DNA of 64,000 nucleotides, from the NCBI GenBank assembly GCA_029881255.1, contig JAOUMY010000001.1, positions 744,001-808,000 of the forward strand, in the 5' to 3' direction. Within the stretch, counting starts at the first letter, position 1; each line of letters starts with the position of its first letter. Below are positions 31,801-43,800 of this stretch, piece by piece. Source of the DNA: Gammaproteobacteria bacterium (GTDB taxonomy: Bacteria > Pseudomonadota > Gammaproteobacteria > S012-40). A program made the translations under genes and the position numbers. The notes beneath the pieces are model-generated. The model ran no database searches. It had not been told where the DNA came from and worked only from the letters and a program-made list of their open reading frames with translations.

Positions 31801-34800
31801 TCCGGTAACGGAGCATCGGGTATTTTAATCGACGGTGGTTCTAACAACACCATACTGGGTAGCCGCATCGGTGTGAATTGGGATATGACAGCGACTGCCG
31901 GCAACACATTGTCGGGTATCCGAATCTCGGGTGCGGCCAGTGGCAACACGATTGGTGGCGCGGCGGCAGGCGAAGGAAACATAATTGGCGGTAACGCCGG
32001 AAATGGTATCCATCTATTCACCGGAAATACGTCTACCAACACCATGATTAAAGGTAACCTGATCGGTACCAATTCTTTAGGCGTTGCAACCATGGGTAAT
32101 ACCCAGTCAGGTATCGTGATAGACGACGGTAGCAACGTCACGATCGGTGGTCTGCTCGCCGGTGAAGGCAACGTGATAGCCGCGAATGGTGCGGCAGGTA
32201 TTGCGGTGCCAAACGGTGGTGTCGTCGGTAATGTCTATATTTATGGCAACTATATCGGAACCGATGCTAGCGCCTCTGTCATTCCAAACACAAGCATCGC
32301 CTTGAATCTGGGTACTGGTACGATCTTCCTTGGTAACGCCAGTGAAGCGCAAAGCAATATCATCGCCGCCGGTCACACGAAGGGCGTGCAAATTATCGAC
32401 ACGGCAACGGTGAATTTTGGCGGTAGCCTAACGCTGAAAGACAGCTTTAGTATTAACACCGCGACCGCAACAGCGAATCTAAATAATGCAACAATCAACC
32501 TATCGTCTGACTGGACCTATGTCGCCGGTACCGTCAATCCCGGTACTTCGACCGTAACCCTTGATGGCGCCGCCTTACAAACTGTCACTAGCGGCGCCGG
32601 AAGTTTTAACAATTTAACGGTAACGAATGCGTCGGTAGCAGGCGTAACCTTTGCCGACGGATTTAGCACGGCAAATTTCACGAATGCGACTGCCAGCAGC
32701 AAGATGACCTTCAATGCGGCGAGCACGTATACGATCTCCGGAACGATGAATTTGAACGGACAGGCCAGCGTTACCAAAATCGTTCTCGTCTCTTCATTAC
32801 CCGGTACGCGCTACACATTTGATGTGACAGGTGGCGCGCAAAGCGTTAGCTACGTCGATGTGACCGACTCTAATGCCTCGACTAACAATATCACGGCACT
32901 CAACTCAGCAGGCGTTGGACAAAACAATGACGACCTGGAAACCAGTCCGTTCTGGATATTCGCGACGACTTATTCTATTAGTGGCCGTGTCTTCGAAGAC
33001 GCAAACTTCAACGGCACATCGACACAATATGACGGTGGTGCGAGCGATATCGACCTGTCCGGCGTCGATGTCGAATTGTACGACAACAGCAATGTCTATC
33101 TGACGTCAACGACAACTGCTGTTGATGGAACGTATTCCTTCGCTGGTCTAGTCAACGGAACGTATAAAGTCAGGGTGCGCGCCGCCACTATCGACGTAAG
33201 CGCGCTACCAGAAATGACAGGCTATAAGAACGAATCGGGAACCTGGACTAATCTTTATGGTGGTCAGAATGCGACGACTTCAGACACCGCTACCGGTGAC
33301 AATGCTGGCATTGGTGATAACTATGGGGCAATAACAGTCTCCGGTGCAAACGTCAACAATATCGAATTTGGATTTGCGTATAACTTGATCGTCAACACCA
33401 ACGACAGTGGTCAGGGCTCATTGCGTCAGGTGCTGTTGAACGCTAACACCACCGGAATCGTGACTGCTGCAAAAGGTAACAATACCTCGCAATTCAGAAT
33501 GCAGGTCGCGACCAATCAAACCGATGGCATTGAGAACTGGTGGCGGATTGCGCCGACCAGTACGCTACCTTCTTTAAGCAGTAACGCGAACAACTTCGCA
33601 TTGGATGCATCGACACAGCGTTCTAATTCCGCAACCGACAGCAACACTATAGGACCGGAGATCGAAATAAACGGTGCCTCGTGCGCGAGCTGTGATGGAT
33701 TGACGCTGACAACAGCAACAGGCATTACGATCCGCGAATTTGCAATCAATGCTTTCCGCGACGGCATCAATATTGGTGCTTCTGCTTCTAATACCACAGT
33801 TGTGGGTAACTACATCGGTACCAACGCCACGGGCGTTTCGGCCGTGGCCAATAGCAGTGATGGTATCTGGGTGCAGGCGACGAATGCTGTAATCGGCGGC
33901 ACGACTGCTGCTGACCGCAACGTAATTTCTGGTAACACCGGCAACGGTATTGTAACTGCCAATACAACTACGATTACCAATATCACGATACAAGGTAACT
34001 ATATTGGAGTTAACGCGACAAACAGCGCAGGCATTGCCAACGCTGGGCGCGGTATTATGCTGCAGTCTGCTGCGGCTACATCGACTGTTGTCGTCGGTGG
34101 CGTCAACACCGGCGAAGGCAACGTGATTGCCTATAACGCTATCGGTGGTTTCTATATAGAACTGGGTGGCGGTACTCACGACATCAGCGGCAACACCATA
34201 CGCAATAATGCCAGCCATGGTTTGTATGTTTTCGCCGCAACAGGTTTGGCGATACAGAAAAACATCATTAGCAATAACGGCGACGCGGCGAGCGAATTCG
34301 GTATCGTTATTTTTGGCGGATCGGCGATTAAGCTATACCACAATACGATTTACGGCTCCTTCTCTGACGGTGTCAACATCAATGGTGGTTCCGGTTTTAG
34401 TGTCAGAAACAATATCTTTAGCAATAACGGTAACAACGCAATATCGGATAACGTCCCCGCTATCACGACGCTGAGCAATAACAACTATTTCGCCAATGCG
34501 GGTACCTGTATTGGTGGCAACTGTGGATCAGAAACCAACAGCATCACCAGTGATCCGTTGTTTGTGAATGCCGCAAGTGATGACTTCTCACTCACAGAAT
34601 GTAGCAGTGCTGCGATCAATGCCGGTGTCGATCTTGTCAGTGATCAGCCGGATATGAACGGTGCTTCTGCTGGATTGTTCACCGGTAGCGCGCCGGATAT
34701 GGGTGCCGTTGAATCGACGTGTACCAGCGGTACGGTTGCGCTGTCCGGCACCGTGACTAACGATTCAGAAACTGAAATCAGGGCAGGTGGTTCGACACTG

Positions 34801-37800
34801 GTGTTGACGCTAAGTGGTGATACCTGGGTGGCCGCCGGTGCAACGTTTGATGCCGAGCGTGCGAACATTATTAACGGATTGACTTCAGCAGGTGCTGAGA
34901 CCAACGGTTGGAACAATATTGTGAAGGCTGGCCTATTAGTAGCTAATGTGGCGCGCACCAGCGATACCGTCGTGACGGTAACTCTTCCAGCTTTTGCCGC
35001 CTATGACATCACCGCTACCGAAACAATCACGGCAACGGTTCCTGCGAGCGCCTTGACGACTTCCGCATCGGCAGTGATAGCAAGCCCAACATTTAACGTC
35101 ACGCCGAATGCAGCCACAGTCGCCTTGAGTGGAACAGTCACCGACGATAACGAAGATCAAATCCGTACCGGTGGATCGACGATCGTACTGACATTGACCG
35201 ATGATACCTGGGTATCCGCTGGCGCTGCATTTGATGCCGAGCGCACCAATATCATCAACGGTCTGACCTCAGCCGGTGCCGAGACTAATGGCTGGAACAA
35301 CGTTGTTAAGACGGGCTTGTCGGTTACCGATGTGGTCCGCACCAGTAACACCGTCGTGACAATTACACTTCCGGCATTTGCGACTTATGACATCACCGCA
35401 ATCGAAACCATCACCGCGACAGTGCCCGCAAGTGCCTTGACGATATCGGGATCGGCCGTTGTGGCCAATCCTACATTCGATGTTTTGCCTGTCGGTGTTA
35501 CCGTCACCCTAAGCGGTACAGTGACTGATGACAGTGAAACGGAAATACGTGCTGGTGGCTCAACGATAGTTCTGACACTGACAGACGATACCTGGGTGGC
35601 TACGGGTGCAACGTTTGATGCCGAGCGTGCGAACATTATTAACGGATTGACTTCAGCCAGTGGCGAAACCAATGGCTGGAACAACATTGTTAAGACGGGT
35701 TTGTTGCTTAGCAATGTGGTCCGTACCAGTAACACTGTCGTGACCATTACGCTTCCGGCATTCACCGCCTACGACATCACCTCAACCGAAACGATTACAG
35801 CCACAGTTCCCGCAAGTGCCTTGACGATATCTGCATCAGCAGTCGTAGCCAGCCCAACATTTAACGTCACGCCGATCACCGCAACCGTGGCCTTGAGCGG
35901 CACCGTCACCGATGACAGTGAAACCGAAATTCGCGCTGGCGGTTCGACGATTATTCTGACCTTGTCCGATGATACGTGGGTGGCCGCAGGTGCAACGTTT
36001 GATGCCGAGCGTGCGAACATTATTAACGGATTGACTTCAGCAGGTGCTGAGACCAACGGTTGGAACAACATTGTGAAGGCTGGTCTGTTAGTAACGAATG
36101 TGGTGCGCACTAGCGACACCGTCGTGACTGTTACGCTTCCAGCGTTTGCCGCCTACGACATCACCGCAACCGAAACGATTACCGCGACCGTTCCGGCGAG
36201 TGCCTTAACCACATCCGCATCAGCCGTCGTAGCAAGCCCAACATTTAATGTCACGCCGATCGCTGCCACTGTGGCCTTGAGTGGTACCGTCACCGACGAC
36301 AGTGAAACCGAAATTCGCGCTGGCGGTTCGACGATTATTCTGACCTTGTCCGATGATACGTGGGTGGCCGCAGGTGCAACGTTTGATGCCGAGCGTGCCA
36401 ACATTATTAACGGATTGACTTCAGCAGGTGCTGAGACCAACGGTTGGAACAACATTGTGAAGGCTGGTCTGTTAGTGACGAATGTGGCTCGCACAAGCGA
36501 TACCGTCGTGACAGTAACGCTTCCAGCGTTTGCCGCCTACGACATCACCACAACTGAAACGATTACCGCGACCGTTCCGGCGAGTGCCTTAACCACATCC
36601 GCATCAGCCGTCGTAGCAAGCCCAACATTTAATGTCACGCCGATCGCTGCAACAGTGGCCTTGAGTGGTACCGTCACCGATGACAGTGAAACCGAAATTC
36701 GCGCTGGCGGTTCCACTATCGTCTTAACGTTAAGCGACGATACCTGGGTCGCCGCCGGTGCAACCTTCGACGCGGAACGCATGAATATCATCAACGGATT
36801 GACCTCTGCCGGTGCCGAAGGTAATGGCTGGAATAACGTCGTTAAGACGGGCTTGTCGGTCACCGATGTGGTCCGTACAAGTAACACCGTCGTAACTATT
36901 ACGCTGCCAGCGTTTGCAACGTACGACATCACCGCGACAGAAACAATTACGGTCACCGTGCCTGCCTCGGCACTTACAACATCTGCTTCAGCAGTCGTCG
37001 CCAGCCCGACGTTTGATGTGACTTCTGTCGGCACTACAGTGGCACTAAGCGGAACCGTCACCGACGATAGCGAAACAGAGATCCGTGTCGGTGGCTCGAC
37101 AATTGTCCTGACACTGACCGACGATACCTGGGTAGCCGCCGGTGCAACTTTCGATGCCGAGCGTGCGAACATTATTAATGGTCTGACCTCGGCAGGTGCC
37201 GAAACCAACGGCTGGAATAATATTGTGAAAGCTGGTCTGTTAGTAACGAATGTGGTTCGCACCAGCGACACCGTCGTGACAATTACACTTCCGGCATTCA
37301 CCGCCTACGACATCACCTCAACCGAAACGATTACAGCCACAGTTCCCGCAAGTGCCTTGACGACTTCTGCATCCGCAGTGATTGCCAGCCCAACCTTGAA
37401 TGTAACTCCAATTACTGCAACAGTAGCCTTGAGTGGTACCGTCACCGACGACAGTGAAACCGAAATTCGCACTGGTGGCTCGACGATTGTTCTGACATTG
37501 ACCGATGATACCTGGGTTGCTACCGGTGCAACGTTCGATGCCGAGCGTACGAATATTATTAACGGTCTGACGTCGGCTGGTGCCGAAACCAACGGCTGGA
37601 ATAATATTGTGAAAGCTGGTCTGTTAGTAACGAATGTGGTGCGCACTAGCGACACCGTCGTGACTGTTACGCTTCCAGCGTTTGCTGCATTCGACATCAA
37701 CGCGAGCGAAACAATTACTGTCACTGTACCTGCGTCAGCGCTAGTGACGACTGCATCCGCACTTATTGCTTCGCCAACATTTGATGTCATTCCAACGACT

Positions 37801-40800
37801 ACCACGGTCGCGTTGAGCGGTACGGTCGTCGACGATAGCGAACTGGATATTCGTAACGGCGCTTCGACGATCGTGTTGACGCTCAGTAACGATACCTGGA
37901 TAAGTGCTGGTGCGACATTCGATGCCGAACGCGCCAACATTATTAACGGATTGACTTCGGCAGGTGCCGAGAGCAACGGTTGGAATAATATTGTTAAGCC
38001 CGGTCTGACTCCGGCAAACGTCGTACGCACCAGTAACACCGTTGTCACGATTACGCTTCCGGCATTCGCCACCTACGATATCAACGTAATGGAAACCATC
38101 ACCGCTACCGTACCAGCGTCTGCACTGAGCACTTCAGCGATACCAGTGGTGGCTAGCCCAACATTTGATGTCACACCTCTGAGTGCAAGCGTCGCTCTGA
38201 GCGGAACTGTTGTAGACGATAGCGAACTCGATATACGTAATGGCGGTTCGACCATCGTGCTGACGCTTACAAATGATACGTGGTTAGCTGCTGGCGCTGC
38301 CTTCGATGCCGAACGGGCGAATATCATCAATGGTCTGACGTCTGTCGGCTCCGAAGCCAATGGATGGAATGCGCTTGTAAAAGCAGTTCTATCGCCAGTC
38401 GATGTTGTACGCACCAGTAATACCGTCGTAACGATAACGTTGCCGCCGATAGCGACTTACGATATTACAAACATTGAAACCATAACAGCGACGATTCCGG
38501 CGTCCGCTCTGAGCTACTCGTCAGTTGTAGTCATTGCCAGCCCAACATTTGATGTCAAACCCGTTAGTGGCGTTGTTGTTTCTCCGATCAGTGGGCTCCT
38601 GTCGGAAGCGGGCGATACGGCAAGTTTCAGCGTGGTGTTAAATGCAATACCAAGTGCGGATGTGGTAATTCCAATAAGCAGTTTGGATACGACTGAAGGT
38701 GTGGTGGACAAGTCCAGCTTGACCTTTACGTCAACCAACTGGAATGTCGCTCAGCTAGTGACTGTAACAGGCGTAGACGATGTGGAAATTGATGGCGATA
38801 TCACTTTTATTGTTGAAGTCGGCGATCCCGTGTCAGGTGATAGTGCATACGATGTGTTGAGCAACGCCGATACCGCCGATGTGTCGGTTACAAACCGCGA
38901 CAACGATCAGGCTATCATTAGTTTCGAGTCGGCGACGAGTAATGTTGTTGATGAAATTGCGAGCAATGTGTCGATTAATGTACGCCTGAATTTGCCAGCC
39001 GGGCAGACGACTACGGATATGAGTATTGAAGTTGCAGATGCACAGGACGGTTCGGCCAGATCGGGTGTGGACTATGTGGCCTTGCCAGTGACAGTGCTGA
39101 CTTTCCCTGCAGGCTCTGTAGACGGTGCTACGCAATCGATTACGATGACAACTATCGCCGACACCGTAATGGAAGGCGAGGAAACGATACGTCTGCGACT
39201 GCAGAACCTGTCAGGTGCTAATGCGGCGATTGGTGCACAGGATACTCACCAGGTCCGCATAACAGACATCGCCAATGTAAAGACCAGCAGCAGCGAAAAA
39301 TCTTTTTCCGCGGCAGAACCTGATCTCGTGAACAGTGACGGTGTGGCCTACACGATAATTACCGCAAATATTCTTGACGACAACCAGCAGCCTTTGGCTG
39401 GTCATACGATCTTGTTTAGTTCAGACCGAAATACTGACGATGCGGTGGACATTTTTGAAACTATGGATAGTGTGTCCAATGTCAAACTTGCTTCCTACAA
39501 AGCTAACCGTCGACATAATCTCAAGCCGAACCAAACAACGGAATACCGCGCTGTGTCTGATTACGATGGTAAGGTCAGCGTGAAACTATTGTCGAATACG
39601 CCTGGACAGACGACGATTAATATCTTTAACGAAACCGACAACTACGCCTTGCGTTCGCCAACCTATATTTTCTTTACCCGCGGGGAAATTCTGAAGCTCA
39701 GTGGTGAGCTGAATCCTGTGCATGCGTTACGCGGTGATGTTGTGAATTACCAATATATCATCCGCAATGACACCGACTATTTTGTCGACCCTGCTTATAT
39801 GCATTTGACCCTGCCGCTGGGCGTGAAATATGTGCCAGGTAGTTTGCGCATCAATGGCGCAGTTGCCAACGAGCCTGTGTACCAGAATACGCTCAAGATA
39901 GACTTGGGTGTTGTGCCTGGAAACAACGATTTGAATTCTAATGATCGTGCCGATCCCGGTGAATCAGGTTATGTCGTGGTGACGCTGCAAGCAGTACTGG
40001 GCTCTCGCGTAATGCCGGGCAGTTACGATAGCTACGCATATATTGTCGATGCGTGTGATGATTGCGTGGTGTCAAATACGGAAAAATTATCATTGCGCGT
40101 AGACGACGATGCCTTGTTTGATCTGGGCACTATCATCGGTAAAGTGTTCAATGACGCCAATAAAAACGGTCTGCAGGACGAAGAAGAAAGCGGCGTACAA
40201 GGCGTCACTCTGGTACTGGATAACGGAAGTGTGGTGGTAACAGATAAGCACGGTCGCTATTACATAAATAACATCAAGCCCGGGCCACACTTGCTGAAGA
40301 TAAATAATACCAATCTGCCGGGTAATAGTAGTCTACTCGATCTTGATCACAAGATTGTTAATATCACGCCTGGCTTGTTGGCCACGGCGAACTTCCCTAT
40401 CGACGAAAAAGGCGATATGACGACCATAGGTAGCGATACCATTTACGGATTGAAAGTCTCGCGCAGTACCAGCGAAAAGAATATTCTGATCGCGGGTAAT
40501 ACGTCTTCCATGAATCTGATCGTTGACGGTCAGAACATCAGTTTCCCAAGAAGTCGTGTGCAGTTGGATGGCGATTCACAAAGTCACATCGACATAAGCA
40601 GTGATCGCATTGAGATTCCTTTCCTGGTGACGGTACAGGAACGCGAACAGATTAAAGCCTGGTCTATTGTTGTTGCGTCGAGAGACGGTCAGGAATTGAA
40701 GTCTATAAACGGCAATGGCGCGCCAGAACAAAGAGTCGTATGGAACGGTTTGCTAAAAGATGGCAACGCATTGCCAGGTGGTAAAGTGTATAGCTATCAA

Positions 40801-43800
40801 TTCCAGGGTGCCTATACGAATGGCAAGAAGATCACCAGCGCCAGAAAACTGTTTACGGTGACCAATAATACGGCCTTCGCAAAAGCATTTCCAGATAGCG
40901 GTTTTGATAAGGCTAGCGGCCAATTAACGACAACGGGTCAAGCCTTCCTGCAGGAATTGACCGATATCGCGAAGAACTACAAGCGTCCGAGCATATTTAT
41001 ATCTGTTGAAGCGCCGAAGGACAACGCAAGTGCTGAAGAGATAAACGCCCTACGCGCGCGCGCCGCGCAGTTGCGAGACTGGATGAGTGCGCAAGCCGAG
41101 ACGTCCGGCAAGAATATTATCATCAAGTCTAATGTAAGTGACAAAGTAAAACGTTCGGCTTTGAAACTAAGCGTAGTGCTGAGCGGTAACGAATCTAAAG
41201 TCGAACTTAGAGATCAATATCGGCGTCAGCCAAGTGCGGAAATCAACGGTAAGCCATTTACTGTCGATCAATACGGTCGATTCACAGAAAATTATAACCT
41301 GGGCGTCTCGCAAGAATTGGTCATTAAACTGACAAACGAGTCTGATGAGTCGGTCATCGCGAATATTCCGTTACCAGAATTCCGCATTATCTTCCCGGAT
41401 GATGAAGTCACCGTGCAGTATGGTCAGAAGACCAATGATCTTGAAGTGTTGGCATCGGATTACAATCCAAACCTGACAGCAAAGGATATCGTTGCGCGTC
41501 AAATCATACGGGGTGAGGCATCGCCGGGTACAGAGGTCAAGATTAACGGTCTGAATGTGTCAGTCGCTGATGATGGAAAATTTACGACGCCGGTCAGTCT
41601 GACGTCCGGTAAAAATGTTATCGGTATTGAATCAACCCGCGCGGATGCGCGTAAGCGACTAATCAATATCTTTATCGATGTAACCGATAAAGAAAAGAAC
41701 GGACAGCCTATTGTTGCCGCTAATCCGATTCCGCATCTATCAGTGTCCATGCCCTCTACCGAATCGCCTATCACCAGTAAAGACGTAGTGGTTTCGGGCA
41801 CGACATCGCCTGGAAATAAACTAAGCATCAACCAGCAAGAGATTGTCGTAAATCCTTCGGGTGAATTTAGTCATCAACTGTCACTTGAGTATGGTGAGAA
41901 TCCGCTAAACATGGTGGTAACCGATGAGCAGGGCAATAGCGGTACGATAGAAAAGAATATACAAGTGGTGAAGAACAAGTTATTCATGCTCGCCTTTGGT
42001 GACGGTAAAGTCGGTTATGAATCGATCAAAGGCCAGGGCAAGAGTGGTTTCTACAGTGACGGGCGTCTGGCCTTTTATCTAAAAGGGCACATCAAGGGTG
42101 AGTACCTGATTACCGCGGCCCTGGATACCGAGCGTGGAAGTTTCAGCGAGCTGTTTAAAGATCTGAATAAACAACAGACCAGGGAATTCGTGGCTAATCT
42201 GGATAAAGACAGCTATTACCCGGTCTATGGCGATGACAGTAGTTTGCTCAACGAAACCCAGAGTCAGGGCAAGCTATTCCTGGCAGTATCGTCTGATGAA
42301 ATCGAAGCCATATTGGGCAACTATGCGCTGAATTTTAACAATGCCGAATTGACCCGTTACCAACGCAACTTCTACGGCCTCAAGGCGCGTTACTATCAGA
42401 TGTCGAGTGAAGAAAAAGGCAGGGTGGATTCACAGGTCGTTACCTTTGTTGCACAAAATCCGACCGTGCATATTACCAATTATCTGGAGGCCACCGGTGG
42501 TTCGCTGTACTACCTCAGCAATCGCGATATCGTGGCTGGTAGTGAAAATCTGCAAATCATTGTGCAGGACCAGCAAACCGGGTTGGTACTGAGCAGGGAA
42601 AAACTCCAACGCGAGATCGATTACGATGTTCAATACGCGAATGGACGTATTTTACTGACCACGCCGTTGCAGCAATATGTTGAATCAAGCTCATTGATCA
42701 GCAACTATGTTCTGCAAGGAAATAAGATTCTTATTCAGGCGGACTACAATATCGAAGGTAGTATCATGGATAAGACCGCTGCCGGTATGCGTGTGGATCA
42801 GAAACTGACAGATCAGGTTACGGTCGGTGCGAGCTACATCGATGATGGTAGTGATGGTCAGCACTATCAGCTCTCAGGCGCGAACATCAACATCAAACTT
42901 AAGCCAAACACGCAATTTGCGCTGGAAAGTGCCTCGTCTAAAGGCGCAACACCGAATATTCTCTATAGTGATAACGGTGGTCTGACTTACGAACAACGCG
43001 ATGACGACACCGATAAACGTGGTGATGCGTGGAAGTTCTCTACACAAGTGGATGTCGGTGAGTGGTTTAATCAACCGGATAAGTATAGTTTCAAGGCCTA
43101 TGTGTTGAAGCAGGAAGCGGGTTTCAGAAGCAGTAATCGCCTCCTGTCTTTCGCTGAACGTCACTATGGCGTCAATACCGATATCAAGTTAGACAAGACG
43201 TCGAGCGCGCACATTGGGTATACCGTTGACTCGATAGATATCACTGAACAGGATCAAACCGCGCGTACCGACACGGGCGTGATCAAGTTGAGCAAGACTA
43301 TCAGCGCGGTGACTGCATCCGGTGAGCTGCGAACACAGACCTTGCTCGATCGTGAGCGAGACGTGTTGTCCAAAGAGAATACAGCAGCGGCGAAACTGAG
43401 CTGGCGCGTAAATGAGAAATTGCGTATCGATGCCAAGCATCAGCAAAACATCACCGGCGAAAGCAAGCAGACCTCTAGCGCAGGCACCGAGTTGCAATTG
43501 ACGCAAACCATTGCACTGAACGCCGTTGCCGCAACAGGAACCGAAGGTCAAAGTCTACAAGTTGGCGCGAAGGTGAAACTGGATGAGAGCAGTATCTATG
43601 TGAACAGGCGCATGACGAACGACACCTCTGCGGAAACAGAGTCGACTATACTCGGAGCAGAATCCCGTATGTCACCGGGACGTCGTTTGTATACCGAATA
43701 TCAGTGGCGTGATTTCAGCGCCGAAAAAGAACAGGCCTCTTTGCTGGGTATAGAACAGGCCTGGGCGCCGACAGAGCATTTACGATTGAAGACGTTTGGC

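Noticed and set aside
34741-38580. CRISPR-like regular repetition
   Set aside because: The period is 384 bases, fully coding and without unique spacers; it is a protein repeat.
34644-38738. Series of minus-strand open frames of 100-255 codons opposite the tandem repeats
   Set aside because: The repeat length is a multiple of three, so one antisense frame is open in every unit. They are Val/Ser/Ala-rich mirrors of the coding repeat with no ribosome sites.
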